Shown: positions 11,214 through 20,954, numbered from the stretch's first letter. The stretch is 64,000 bases of DNA from Thiocapsa roseopersicina (GCF_900106925.1 NZ_FNNZ01000003.1:62001-126000); one strand, 5' to 3'. Translations and numbers: made by a program. Notes: a model not told the origin generated them from the sequence alone.

Positions 11214-12668
11214 TCACCTCTCTCTGACAAAGATGACGCGGGGCAGCCGGGCGGCCTTTCGAACCGCCATGCCGTCGCTCGCGTGCGTCTCCCAGACAAT
11301 CACCTCCGGGGCATTCTCGTCCAGGGTCGTCCTGAAGGCGTCGCTGCCCAACTGAAGATAGGCCACCAGCTCCGCGAGGCCCTGCGTCAAGGGCTGCAGC
11401 TCGGTCAGCTCGCGCAGCGTGACCTGGGAGCGATCCTGCAAGGCGTGGCGGATGTGGCGGGCAAGTTGCGCGCGGTCGACCACGACCTGCGCATAGAGCG
11501 CATCGGCGTCCAGATCGGCGTCGCCCGCCTGCAGCTCCAGATCCGCGATTACCGGTTTCAGGGGCGGGGTGAAGAGCGGGCGCTCCATCGGCAGCTCGAC
11601 TGCGGCGGCGGACTCGGCAATGTGCATCACCTCGCCGGTCGGCTGATGCTCGCGCAGGGCCAGCGCCTTCGCCTCGATCCCGTGCAGGATGTCCATGATG
11701 CGCCGATTCTCCAGCCACGCCTGGTCGTCGAGAAAGCGCCGCAGCTGCTGCGAGAGCTGTGCAACCGTGCGCTGGGTGTGCTCGCCGGCCTCGAGCCAGT
11801 CGTAATGCACCCGACGGGTGCGGGCATCCGGCTTCAGGTCCGCGACCGGGGGCAGGGCGAGCACCCGGTCCAACAGTTCGGTGAGCTCCTCCTGCCGGCG
11901 GCTGGACATTAGGAAATCCCAAAAGGCCCGGAAGCTGCGTCCCTGGTCGGAGTCGGCGATGGCGTCGCGCTCGCCCATGATCTCCTCCAGGAGCGCGCCC
12001 TTCGCACCCTCCCAGAGCGCGATCCGCTCGCGCACCCGCCGATCGAGCAGACGGAAGTTGTGCTCGACCTCGCGAAAATCGGTGAGCAGCTCGCGCGCCA
12101 GCTGCATGAACTGCTGGAAGCGATCCTTCAGCGCCGTGTCGTCCAGCAGCGGCACGTTGCCCCCCAGCACCCGCGCGATCTCGGCATCGATCTCGTCGCG
12201 CCGCTTGACGAGCTCCGCGATGCGCTTCTCGGGATCGGCCTCGCTGCCCTCGCTCATCTGTTTGAGCAGCTCGAACAGGGTCAAGAGCCGCGACTCCGTC
12301 CCCACGAAGCTGCGCTCCGAGAGGGTGCCGAGCCAGGCGATCGCCTTCTCGGTCGCCGGGGTCAGGTCGAACTGCGGCTCGTCCGAATCACGGGCGTAGA
12401 ACTTACGCAGCCAACCTTTATCCGGGCCGGCCCAGTCGTTGAGATAGTCCAGCGCCGATTTGGGGAAGCTGCCCTCGCCGAGACGCTCGCGCAGGGCATA
12501 CAACTCGTCTTCCAGCGCCTCGGCCAGATCCGCCGCCGCCATCACCCGGACATTCGGCTGCACGAAGACGCGGTTCAGAAAGCTCGCCACCAACGGCGCA
12601 TGATCCGAGCGCAGCAGCCGCCATGCGGGGTGGTGGGTGCGCAGCGTGTCGAGGGTCGTGAAGTCCAT
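11214..12668 (-). CDS. jetA: Wadjet type I protein JetA (DUF3375, kleisin-like subunit)
   Basis: A 484-residue DUF3375 protein. It opens MDFTTLDTLRTHHPAWRLL, a pattern characteristic of JetA. Further family segments are ARDSDEPQFDLTPATEKA and RSFVGTESRLLTLFELL, then a helical region with KRRDEIDAEIARVLGG. It is the MksF/MukF-like kleisin that links the JetC heads. First gene of a five-gene operon running leftwards to 5386. The promoter must lie in 12669-12735, beyond which a broken TOTE primase fragment is found. Confidence 0.93.
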   Translation of the reverse strand: MDFTTLDTLRTHHPAWRLLRSDHAPLVASFLNRVFVQPNVRVMAAADLAEALEDELYALRERLGEGSFPKSALDYLNDWAGPDKGWLRKFYARDSDEPQFDLTPATEKAIAWLGTLSERSFVGTESRLLTLFELLKQMSEGSEADPEKRIAELVKRRDEIDAEIARVLGGNVPLLDDTALKDRFQQFMQLARELLTDFREVEHNFRLLDRRVRERIALWEGAKGALLEEIMGERDAIADSDQGRSFRAFWDFLMSSRRQEELTELLDRVLALPPVADLKPDARTRRVHYDWLEAGEHTQRTVAQLSQQLRRFLDDQAWLENRRIMDILHGIEAKALALREHQPTGEVMHIAESAAAVELPMERPLFTPPLKPVIADLELQAGDADLDADALYAQVVVDRAQLARHIRHALQDRSQVTLRELTELQPLTQGLAELVAYLQLGSDAFRTTLDENAPEVIVWETHASDGMAVRKAARLPRVIFVRER

Positions 12669-12735
12669 AATCCTAGGATGATGCCTCAGGAGCGGGTCGT
12701 CTGCGACCTTTGATGGACCGAAGGCATGGACCTCG

Positions 12736-12901
12736 GATCAGCCGGCGACGGTCGCAGTTCGAGCATCTGATGCGCGGCCATTCGCAGACACCCGGACGCC
12801 ATTCGCTCGCGCAGGCCGGCGCGCGGGTTCTCTCAACGGACCGGGTAGACATCCGTTTGCCCGCGAAACATGCGGTGAAAAATGGCGATCTTGTCGCCAA
12901 T
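12736..12901 (-). pseudogene. Remnant of a TOTE conflict-system primase (AEP) N-terminal region
   Basis: Two reading frames together give the conserved opening of TOTE-type primase/helicase proteins. Positions 12836-12901 read IGDKIAIFHRMFRG then QTDVYPVR. After an in-frame TGA where the family has Trp (xENP context) and a frame change, 12736-12822 read APACASEWRPGVCEWPR then IRCSNCDRR. The family usually has PACANEW and a CxxC pair here. The rest of the gene is absent. I infer decay of a once larger conflict gene at the jetA-proximal end of the island. Confidence 0.72.
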
Positions 12902-13384
12902 GGAGAAATTCAGGTGCTTCCGATCAGGAGCGCACCGCGAAGGCTCGGCAGGAAAGTCACCGATTCGATCATGACGATCGATGTGACGAGTGAGTTGCGC
13001 GTCGAGGCGCTTCGATTCAGACAGCTTGAGTTGCACGGCTCACGCAGGCGTCTACTCGACTCGAAGGCGCCGAAGTCGGGTAGCCCGGGATCACGATGGG
13101 CGACATCGAGCTTCATTGGCGGCTGTTGTTTCCAAGAGTATCTCCTCACGAATCTCCAAGATTCGCCCACCCGACCCCTGGCTTTCTTTCGGCGTTACGT
13201 CACTGGCTGAGAGGTGGCGGCAAGGTCCGGTCACGACCCGAAGCGGTCGAATGCACTGGCGGCGCGGACGTCTGCTGTGCCGACGTCACCAGACGGCCGT
13301 CCCCGGTTCGTCATGCCATATGCACAAGAGAAAAGGGAGCCGACCCCCTCGATACAACGACGGCGCCGATTTGGCGCGATTCAG
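12902..13384. other. Non-coding or degraded stretch between the primase remnant and the STAND gene
   Basis: About 480 bases with only short open frames in all directions and no recognisable protein. It contains a GGGAGCCGACCCCCT segment near 13337 that looks like a low-complexity or REP-type motif, but no second copy is visible. Given the broken gene next to it, this is probably decayed accessory DNA. Confidence 0.5.
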
Positions 13385-16300
13385 TCAGGCCTTCGCCGTG
13401 CTGACGTGCAGCGCGATCGAAAGATCCTCCGCGAGCAAGGCTGCCTGAAGGTTCATCAGCGCCTCTCCACCGGGCGTCAATTGGCTATGTGTCAGGGCCG
13501 CGACTCCTTCGGCCAAGGCGACGCGCCCTTGCACAACCTCGTCGCTCAGACGACGCGGCAGCGCTTGAACAGGTTTTCCCTCCGCGAGCGTCTCGAACGC
13601 GACAAGGGCTGCGGCGAGTCGTCGCTCATCGTCCTCTCGCACCGTGCGCTCGACACCGGGACGTCCGTCCACACCAAGATCGAAGCGACGCAGCCCGTCG
13701 AGCTCGACGATAAGGTCGAGTGCGGGCTGGGCTGCTTGGGTCAGGGCATCGTCTAGGCGGCGCAGATGGAGCGTGTCGAGCCAATCGTCGGCGGAGTATG
13801 GCAACGAGTACAGCGTAGATACTCCGCCGACGGTTAGCCGCGACACCGCAAGCCCTTGGATGCGCGGTACTATCCAGATGCGGCGCCCTTCACCTACAGC
13901 GGAGCGGACACGCGGCCTTTCCTCCAGGTTCCACGCCAGCCAATCCGCGAATGACCTAAGCGTCGCAATTGCTAGAAGTTCCAAGGTGGGCCAGGGCAAG
14001 GGGTCGTCCCAATTCGGGCGAGCGTGCAGCTCAAGTTCGATACCTGCACTCTTCAGTTCGGCTTCGACCCTTCGCAAGTAGTTGGTAGAGCGTGCCTGTA
14101 GCCCGTGTTCGACGGAGACCTTGGCGAGGCGTAGGGCGTTTCCACGGGCAGCGTGGCGAGTTCTAGGTGCCCAAAGCTGTGTCGGCTTGGCGGTCCGTGT
14201 GCCAGCCTCCGCTCCTAGCAGACGCAGCGCGGTGACTACGCCCTCTAGGCTCCGCAAGAGTTTTTCTGGAGGCCCGCCGACCAGTTCCCAGGGTTCGTTG
14301 TGTGCTTCGCGCGCGTTCTTGAGGAGGTCGCCCGTCCACATCACAAAAGCGCCGTACCCTTCCGGCAAATCTATGAAGCGTCGAATGAGATCGGCAGAAC
14401 AAGAAAACAACAGGTTCTGCAGGGACGTAACATGGTTCTCTGGAGCTTCGCCAGTCAGAAACTCGCGCGATGGCGGGGTGAGCGCGCGAGATGCTTGGTG
14501 CACGTCGCTTAATCGCTCCCAAATCTTAGGCGGTGGCTGCTTGCCCCGCAGCACGCTGTCCAAGATACGTTCAAGAGGGGGAAGCAGTTGCTCCAGCAAC
14601 GTGCTGGCATGCTTCAAGTATTCCGTGTAGCTTTCTGTTGCGATCAGCCGCGCTGCCGCTGACATCCAGCGCCGGTTCCACTCGGGCAACGCCTTGGGCG
14701 CTAGATTTTCGCGCGGTATGCGCTTGGTGGCGAGGGGAAATTCCGGCAGGCCGGATGGAAGACCATCCGCGGCGACCGCGTCGACGGAGGCCACCGCTGC
14801 CGTAGGATCCAGCCCGAGCAACGCCTCACAGAGCCGCACAACCTCCTGGTGCACGTCCGGCTGAGCCGACGGCGCGACGTGGAAAACGGAGCCGCGCAGC
14901 ACGCGACCTTCGGACGCCACTTCGACTTCCACCGGCCCAGCCCATGGTGTTTCGGCCGAGACGCGGGCCAACAGACGCTCGCGGACACCACCGTTCGTCC
15001 AAGCCGCTGCTGTCTGCGGATCAATCAGCCGTGCGGCGCCCAACAGATCCGCGGCTCCGATGAGATCGACTCCATCGAAGTCAGGCCTCACGGCGCCGAG
15101 CGCTCGCTGGACACTCTCGGGAATGTTCGTCCCTACCAGCACGCCCAAGAGCGCTCGAAGACGGGGCGTATCGGCACCGGCAATGAGGGCGCTTATGGCG
15201 TCCGGAGAGAGCTTGGAAAGCAGATTCTGACGCGGATCGGACGTTGACCGGTTCTGCAGCGCAAGCACGGCTCTCCGCAGACGTTCCGGGAACGGTAGAG
15301 ATGAGAGGTCCGTACCCGCAACGGCCAACATGACGGCCGAGGTGACCTGCGTCGGCTCCAGGCCGAGCGACAACGCTTCGGGTACCCAGCGCCGCAGGGT
15401 GCTCTCGATGTATGCCTGTCCCAAACCGGACAGGGCGGCCACCGCGGCGACCGGGTCACGGTCGCGCTCTAGACGATCCGCTAGCTCCTCCAGGAGGGCG
15501 GGGGTTTCGCCCGGACGATGGACGATTACGTAGGTCGCCAAGGCTTCCAGGCTAGCGCCGGTGGCGGTTCGGACGGCTTCAGCGACCGTGTGTGACGGCG
15601 TGGGCAGCGGGTGAGCATGACAGAGATCAAATAGGGCCGTCGACCGGAGCTGGTGCAGGCCACCCAACCGCCCGGCGCTCGGCTCGGCGACGAGGTGCTC
15701 GTCAATGAGCCGACGCAGCGCACGGGTGAGGTCGCCCTGGTCGATGCCCAGTACGCCAGGCAGCCGCTCGGCATCGATCATGGCCCCGGCGGCACCGGCG
15801 AGAGCCGTGATACGAAGAATGGCCAGCTCCGTATCCCGCCCCTCCCGGAGCCGTCGGTCGACTTGTTCCCCGAGGACAATCTCGAGACGGTCGCCGCGGG
15901 TCAGAATGTGTGTGTACTCAAGCAGAAGTCCGTCGCTGCGGATCCATGGCTCCCGCCAGCCCGCCCAAGAGGTCTGACCTTGATCCAATAGCCGGCGCCA
16001 GATCCTTTCCGCCACCGCCTCGTCCACGGCGGGGCGGATCTCGGGAGCGCGGGCCCGCGAAGGCAGCAGAAACACATCTTCTTCTCTGACCGAGCCCAAC
16101 AGCAAGACGCCGCTTCCCGCGCCGACTTCCCGGAGCAGCCCATCCCAAAGGCCAGCGAGCCCCCGACCGACATCATCCATGACGAAACCGACCGGCGCCG
16201 CATGCGAGGCCCTCAGTGCACGCGCGAGGCGGGCGAGCAGGTGGGCATCCCCGGCATCGCCTCGTTGAACTTGGAACCATCGAATTGTATGTCGAGCCGC

Positions 16301-17188
16301 TCGCGCCGTTTCCCACATCAAGGCGGACTTGCCGGCGCCCGACGGACCCACGATCAGTGCCGCCCCGCGCGCATCCAGAGCGTCAAGCACGGCCCGGCGC
16401 GCCTCTGGTCGCTCGGCGACAAGCCCGGCAGCGAGGTGACCGGGACGCGTGTCGATGCCTTGGTAGAAGGCCAAATCGTCCGCGGGTGTGAGGAAATCGA
16501 CGGCGTCACAGTAGCCGTCGCGGAGGGCTGCCTCCATTCCGGTCAGATCCAGCAGGGGCTCCAGTCGGCGGACGCTCGCCTCCACGTCCGACACAGTCAG
16601 ACTTTCGAAACAGTCGTCCTTTACCAAGCCGTTGGCGTCCGCCAAGGTGGCGATTCGTTGTAGCAGCTCACCGTAATGGACCTGCGCCGCCAGGGGCGCG
16701 CAGGGTACGGTGTGCGTGATGACCTTCACCGCCGCCTCAAACGGCGCAGGCGCGATCCAGACGCGGGTGCGCGGCGCGAGCGCCGCCCATCGCGGATCGC
16801 TGCGCAATGCCTTCGCCAAGCCGGGGTGATCAGGGAGGGCATGGTCGACTGTCGGCCCCTCTACGACAGGGCGCTCCAAGACCAGGATCAAGTTGTCCGG
16901 CGCGGACGATGATGCTTCGGACCGCGCCCAAATTGCCCGCACGAAATCGGCGGCATCGCCCACGGGGAACGGGCCCAAGTGGTCGCGGCGCGACTTTACC
17001 TGCGCGAGGGCGGCACGTGTCGAACCGCGGAGTTCGTAGTCATCCCGTCCTTCGGGCATCACCTCGCCGTAGGGCAGTTCACCAGCCCAGCACCGGACCT
17101 CAAGCCAAACGCCGACCGCGTCCTGGTAGCGAAAGCCGCGACCCGCATGCGATCCCGCGCGCGACGTGACTGGTGATGAGGCCCTCAT
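13385..17188 (-). CDS. Putative nuclease/STAND-like NTPase, candidate anti-phage protein
   Basis: A 1267-residue protein beginning at the ATG at 17188. Residues ~15-70 read GRGFRYQDAVGVWLE, then GRDDYELRG and LAQVKSRR. This matches a DUF4297/Cap4-like PD-(D/E)xK nuclease (D49/D50, E52, Q63-x-K65). Residues 281-288 are a Walker A, GPSGAGKS, followed by a Walker-B-like GFVMDDV (~334-340) and a GSVREEDVFLL strand. A winged-helix-like segment follows near residues 480-520. Residues ~560-1267 are helical and unrecognised, perhaps a sensor domain. The arrangement nuclease + NTPase + large C-terminal region recalls Avs and other STAND defence proteins, but it is shorter than typical Avs and I cannot assign a named type. 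Single gene with no partner. Confidence 0.7.
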   Translation of the reverse strand: MRASSPVTSRAGSHAGRGFRYQDAVGVWLEVRCWAGELPYGEVMPEGRDDYELRGSTRAALAQVKSRRDHLGPFPVGDAADFVRAIWARSEASSSAPDNLILVLERPVVEGPTVDHALPDHPGLAKALRSDPRWAALAPRTRVWIAPAPFEAAVKVITHTVPCAPLAAQVHYGELLQRIATLADANGLVKDDCFESLTVSDVEASVRRLEPLLDLTGMEAALRDGYCDAVDFLTPADDLAFYQGIDTRPGHLAAGLVAERPEARRAVLDALDARGAALIVGPSGAGKSALMWETARAARHTIRWFQVQRGDAGDAHLLARLARALRASHAAPVGFVMDDVGRGLAGLWDGLLREVGAGSGVLLLGSVREEDVFLLPSRARAPEIRPAVDEAVAERIWRRLLDQGQTSWAGWREPWIRSDGLLLEYTHILTRGDRLEIVLGEQVDRRLREGRDTELAILRITALAGAAGAMIDAERLPGVLGIDQGDLTRALRRLIDEHLVAEPSAGRLGGLHQLRSTALFDLCHAHPLPTPSHTVAEAVRTATGASLEALATYVIVHRPGETPALLEELADRLERDRDPVAAVAALSGLGQAYIESTLRRWVPEALSLGLEPTQVTSAVMLAVAGTDLSSLPFPERLRRAVLALQNRSTSDPRQNLLSKLSPDAISALIAGADTPRLRALLGVLVGTNIPESVQRALGAVRPDFDGVDLIGAADLLGAARLIDPQTAAAWTNGGVRERLLARVSAETPWAGPVEVEVASEGRVLRGSVFHVAPSAQPDVHQEVVRLCEALLGLDPTAAVASVDAVAADGLPSGLPEFPLATKRIPRENLAPKALPEWNRRWMSAAARLIATESYTEYLKHASTLLEQLLPPLERILDSVLRGKQPPPKIWERLSDVHQASRALTPPSREFLTGEAPENHVTSLQNLLFSCSADLIRRFIDLPEGYGAFVMWTGDLLKNAREAHNEPWELVGGPPEKLLRSLEGVVTALRLLGAEAGTRTAKPTQLWAPRTRHAARGNALRLAKVSVEHGLQARSTNYLRRVEAELKSAGIELELHARPNWDDPLPWPTLELLAIATLRSFADWLAWNLEERPRVRSAVGEGRRIWIVPRIQGLAVSRLTVGGVSTLYSLPYSADDWLDTLHLRRLDDALTQAAQPALDLIVELDGLRRFDLGVDGRPGVERTVREDDERRLAAALVAFETLAEGKPVQALPRRLSDEVVQGRVALAEGVAALTHSQLTPGGEALMNLQAALLAEDLSIALHVSTAKA

Positions 17189-17524
17189 TCAATCCCGCCC
17201 ACATTCCGACGCGTGGCCAGCCGGGGCCTCGGAATCACCTGAAATATCAGTTCGTGACCGATAACGCCGACGATGTAGGGCAACACACGAGCCTCCTTCA
17301 CGCTTCCTGCTCCGCATCACCAATGGTGACTAGCGCCGAAACTCAGCCGTCGTCCGCGGGATTGCTCTCACTCGCCTGAATCACGAAATCCTGGGCGGAA
17401 TGACGGGCGGTGGAGAAGTTTTGCGAGTTTCGGGAGCAGTATACCTAACCCATATTCATGCCGAGTGTCGGTCGTCCACTCGACTGCGGACGTCAGTCCG
17501 CGCGGAATCGATGGCTGCTCCTGG
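17189..17524. other. Intergenic stretch between the STAND gene and the RIT left end
   Basis: 336 bases with no convincing gene. It must hold the promoter of the leftward STAND-like gene, but no clear -35/-10 pair stands out. It ends at the first base of the RIT terminal inverted repeat. Confidence 0.5.
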
Positions 17525-17560
17525 CCGCTATGTAGAGTTTGCAATTATGTAGAGTTTCGG
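17525..17560 (+). repeat. RIT left terminal inverted repeat
   Basis: 36 bases with two tandem TATGTAGAGTTT units. Pairs with 20955-20989 on the opposite strand with only a few differences, and is the probable recombinase-binding end. Confidence 0.85.
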
Positions 17561-17611
17561 CGCCGACCCCAGCAGTACCGGGTATCGGCGCGATCGTTTC
17601 CTCTACATAAA

Positions 17612-18625
17612 TTATAGGTTCTGAAGGAACTGCATCAGAGCATCGGACGGCTGGAACCTTGCCGGTTCCATTCCAGGCTCCTGAAGTCGAGCCAGAGCCG
17701 CTTTCTTCATCGCCAGGTCGGCCTCGACGTACCGGTGAGTGGTTGTCATGTTCTCATGGCCCAGCCAGAGCGCGATCACGCTGAAGGCCACGCCGGACTG
17801 CAGCATATGCATGGCCGTCGAGTGCCTCACCGAGTGCGGTGATATGTGGCGCTTGGTCAGGTTGGGGTACACCGCGGCGGCCCGGGCGACGGCGATATCC
17901 AGGCGTTTGTTGACATTGGAGCGCGTCATCGTCCGCCCGTTGCGGTTCGGTAGCAAAGGTGCGTCGGCACCCAGCGAGGGATTACGCCGAAGCCAAGCGC
18001 GAATCGCCTGAACCGTGGAGGCCCACAAGGGTACGGAACGACGCTTGCGCCCCTTTCCGCGCAAATGCACGCAGGGCGAGGCGTCCAACACGACATCGCC
18101 GACATGCACGCCGATCATCTCCGAGACCCGCGCTCCGGTGTTGTAGAGCATGGCCAGCAGCAGATGATCGCGCTGTGAGGTCCAGGTCTTGCCCGGCTCG
18201 CCGATCACGGCCATCATCTCCTCGCGGGTGAGGAACCCGAACATGGGCTGCTCGAAGCGCTTCAACGGCACTCCCAGCGCCCGTTCGATGACATGCAAGG
18301 AGGCGATGTCACGGCGTGCGGCGAATTTCAGGAAGGCGCGCAGCGCGGTCAGTCGCAGATTGCGGCTTTGCACCGTATTGTCCCGCTGCTGTTCGAGGTG
18401 ATCGAGGAAGGCCAGGATCAGTTCGGGCGCGAAATCCTGCAGCGACAGCGCGGTCGGCGCCTTGCCCAGACGCTGGTGGGCGAAGTGAAGGAACAACACC
18501 ATGGCGTCGCGATAGGCGGCGACGGTATAGGGGCTCATGGCCCGCTGGCTGACCAGGTACTCGGTAAAAAATTGCTGGACCAGTGCGGGGAACGACGGTG
18601 CATCGGAAACCTTACCCTCGGACAT
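17612..18625 (-). CDS. RIT tyrosine recombinase, third gene
   Basis: A 337-residue site-specific recombinase/integrase. The N-terminal core-binding SAM-like domain spans residues ~10-110. The catalytic domain has Arg in NTGARVSEM, Lys in LRGKGRKRR, HxxR in SPHSVRHSTAM, His in LGHENMTTT and Tyr in THRYVEADL, so the active site is complete. The start at 18625 overlaps the preceding recombinase gene by 14 bases; an upstream ATG at 18640 is also possible. It is presumed to act with the two upstream proteins in moving the element. Confidence 0.9.
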   Translation of the reverse strand: MSEGKVSDAPSFPALVQQFFTEYLVSQRAMSPYTVAAYRDAMVLFLHFAHQRLGKAPTALSLQDFAPELILAFLDHLEQQRDNTVQSRNLRLTALRAFLKFAARRDIASLHVIERALGVPLKRFEQPMFGFLTREEMMAVIGEPGKTWTSQRDHLLLAMLYNTGARVSEMIGVHVGDVVLDASPCVHLRGKGRKRRSVPLWASTVQAIRAWLRRNPSLGADAPLLPNRNGRTMTRSNVNKRLDIAVARAAAVYPNLTKRHISPHSVRHSTAMHMLQSGVAFSVIALWLGHENMTTTHRYVEADLAMKKAALARLQEPGMEPARFQPSDALMQFLQNL

Positions 18626-19586
18626 GGTCCACCTCCGCATTCGGCGCCAGCGGCTCGAAATGCTCGGCGGCCAGTCCCATCAGTTCGGGCACGCCGGACA
18701 GGTACCAGTAGGTATTGGTCACCTTGGCGTGACCGACGTAGGTGGACAGGGCCAGCATCGCCTGGTCGATGTCCACCCCCTGGGCATGCCAACGCAACAG
18801 GCGAGTGACGATAAACCGATGGCGAAGGTCATGGACGCGGACGGCCGTGTGGGAACCGCGGTTGACCCAGCCCAACTGCTCGCGCAGCTGCTGGAAGATC
18901 CGATCCACCTGGCGCAGACTCAGGTCGCACCCGAGACGCCGGCCCCGGGTGCCGACGAAGAATGGCGTGTCCTCCTTGGCGCTGATGGAGAGGTTGCGCA
19001 GCCCCTGATACCCTCGCAATGCCTCCGTTGTACTGGGATGCAGCGGCACATAGCGGGACTTGTCGAACTTCGTCTGTCGCACCGTCAGCAGGCCCCCATG
19101 CAGATCGACGTCCGCCTGCCGCAAGTGCACCGCCTCGGAGACCCGCAGGCCCGTTGCCGCCAGCAAGCCGAACAGGGCCTCGTAGGTGGCCCCGCGCAGA
19201 TCCGGTTCAAGACGCCGCGCGGCGGCCAGCAGCTCGAGGACCTCCTGTTCGGTGAAGATATGCGGGGCTGGTCGCCAGCCGATGGGGCCGAAGACCGTGC
19301 TATCGGGTACCTCGGTGCCTGGATCGAACTGCTGCAGCCAGCGGGTAAAGGGACGCAGCCGTTTGAGCCGCCGCGCCCAAGTGGTGGGATCATCGCTGTT
19401 GGTCTTGGCCTGGCGCGCCCAAGCGGCCATCACTTCAACCTTGAGCGGGCCGGCAAGCTCAAGGCTGTCGACGTAGCGGGCGAAGCTCTTGAGTGCAGGA
19501 CCTGTGCTACGCAGGTGGTATCCGAGCCGGCGGCGTTCGGCCAGATACGCCTCGACGCGCGTTTGCATCGTGACCACGGCATTCAT
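18612..19586 (-). CDS. RIT tyrosine recombinase, second gene
   Basis: A 324-residue tyrosine recombinase. Its catalytic set is complete: Arg in ATGLRVSEAV, Lys in RQTKFDKSRYVPL, HxxR in VHDLRHRF, His in YVGHAKVTNT and Tyr in TYWYLSG. It begins at the ATG overlapping the first recombinase stop (ATGA at 19583-19586), indicating coupled translation in the trio. Confidence 0.9.
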   Translation of the reverse strand: MNAVVTMQTRVEAYLAERRRLGYHLRSTGPALKSFARYVDSLELAGPLKVEVMAAWARQAKTNSDDPTTWARRLKRLRPFTRWLQQFDPGTEVPDSTVFGPIGWRPAPHIFTEQEVLELLAAARRLEPDLRGATYEALFGLLAATGLRVSEAVHLRQADVDLHGGLLTVRQTKFDKSRYVPLHPSTTEALRGYQGLRNLSISAKEDTPFFVGTRGRRLGCDLSLRQVDRIFQQLREQLGWVNRGSHTAVRVHDLRHRFIVTRLLRWHAQGVDIDQAMLALSTYVGHAKVTNTYWYLSGVPELMGLAAEHFEPLAPNAEVDHVRG

Positions 19587-20839
19587 ACCTCACCTCCCGG
19601 CCACGGCAAGGCCACCGCCGAGAGGTTACGGCTGTCGAGCTTGGCGTAGATCAGCGTGGTGTCCAGGGAGCGGTGGCGCAGGACATCGGCCACCTCCTTA
19701 AGCGAGCTGCCGCCCGCCAGCAGACGGCTGGCCATGGTGTGGCGCAGCAGGTGGGCGCGGGTATAGGGCAGGCCGGCGCGGGCGTAAGCTTGGCGGATCG
19801 TCTTGCCGACGCAGTCGGGGCCGATTGGCCGACCGCAAGGCGTGCCGTGGCGGACAAAGACCGCCCGGCTGTCTGTCTGCGGACGCTCGAGACGGAGGTA
19901 ATCGGCGATGGCGCGAGCGGTCGCCGCCGGTAGCGGGAGGCGATCTTCGCGGCGGCCCTTGGTCCGGCGCAAGGTGATGGTTCCGGCACGCCAATCGATG
20001 TCATCGAGCGAGAGTCCCGCGACTTCCCCGCGGCGCAAGCCCAGATCCAGCGCACAGCGCACCATGGCATCGGCGCGGTGTGCCGAGCGTCCATCCCCGC
20101 CGAGAGCCGCCTCCAGGCGCTCAACCTCGGCACTGCTCAGGGTCTGGGGTAGGGAGGCTAGTTTCCACTTGATCGGATAGGCGAGCACGCCGATCAACCC
20201 GTGCACCCGATCGCCACAGGCGGTGCGGAAGCGGAAGTAGCCGCGCAAGGCCGAGATCATGGGGCCAGCGTTACCGGGCGACCCGTAAAGCTTGATCTGG
20301 CACGCCACGAATCGGCGCAGGTCCTCGGGCGTGAGCGCCGAAATCACAACCGGCCGATCAGCGAACTGCTCCCGGAGCAGGCGCCGCACAGTACGCAGGT
20401 AAAGTCTGCGCGTCGTCGGCGCCAGCCCGCGGACATGGTCCATATGGGCGTCGAAGCGGCGTAGTTCCTCGTCGACCGGGGTCGCTCCCGGTGCCGCTTC
20501 GGGAATCACCGCCTCGGCACGCAGGACCAAGAGCAGATGCCCGAGTGCTGCGCGCAGCTCGATGCGATTCCGGCACACCGGCCGGGCGCAGTCACACCGG
20601 GGCAGATGGTCGTCGAGAAATCGCCTCACCAAGTCCTCGTCGATGCGCTCGATGTTCAGCTGGCACTGATTCATCCAGCGCCCGAAGTGGGCAAGGCAAC
20701 CGAGGTACTTCCGGATGGCTTTCGATGCGTGGCGCCGTTCAGCAAGGTAACGCGTGAACGCGTCAATGTAGGTCGCCAAAGGGCTCGCGACGAGCCAGTC
20801 TGTCGGTAGACGGAAAAGTTGTCGAGTCGAACTCATCAC
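19583..20839 (-). CDS. RIT tyrosine recombinase, first gene
   Basis: A 418-residue recombinase, longer than the others because of an N-terminal ~90-residue extension containing HLPRCDCARPVCRNR, a Cys-rich patch common in the first RIT protein. The catalytic residues are intact: Arg in LGLRRGEVAG, Lys in RRTKGRRED, HxxR in AHLLRHTMAS, His in LRHRSLDTT and Tyr in IYAKLDS. The next gene overlaps it by four bases. It is the promoter-proximal gene of the trio. Confidence 0.9.
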   Translation of the reverse strand: MMSSTRQLFRLPTDWLVASPLATYIDAFTRYLAERRHASKAIRKYLGCLAHFGRWMNQCQLNIERIDEDLVRRFLDDHLPRCDCARPVCRNRIELRAALGHLLLVLRAEAVIPEAAPGATPVDEELRRFDAHMDHVRGLAPTTRRLYLRTVRRLLREQFADRPVVISALTPEDLRRFVACQIKLYGSPGNAGPMISALRGYFRFRTACGDRVHGLIGVLAYPIKWKLASLPQTLSSAEVERLEAALGGDGRSAHRADAMVRCALDLGLRRGEVAGLSLDDIDWRAGTITLRRTKGRREDRLPLPAATARAIADYLRLERPQTDSRAVFVRHGTPCGRPIGPDCVGKTIRQAYARAGLPYTRAHLLRHTMASRLLAGGSSLKEVADVLRHRSLDTTLIYAKLDSRNLSAVALPWPGGEV

Positions 20840-20954
20840 GGTCTCCTGTTGTGCTGGGATGGCACTTCAGGAAACCGCAAAATTATGTTGAGTTCACCAG
20901 CGAGCTTCCTCGCCCGCACCCAGCAACCACGGCATCTACCGCTGACGGACAGAC

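Noticed and set aside
13214-13756. Plus-strand frame at the 3' end of the STAND-like gene
   Set aside because: Most of it is antisense to the coding frame and its upstream part is non-coding; no family or ribosome binding site.
17525-17620. CRISPR-like repeats at the ATGTAG units
   Set aside because: Only two to three copies per end, of irregular spacing and opposite orientation; they are transposon ends, and no cas gene is present.
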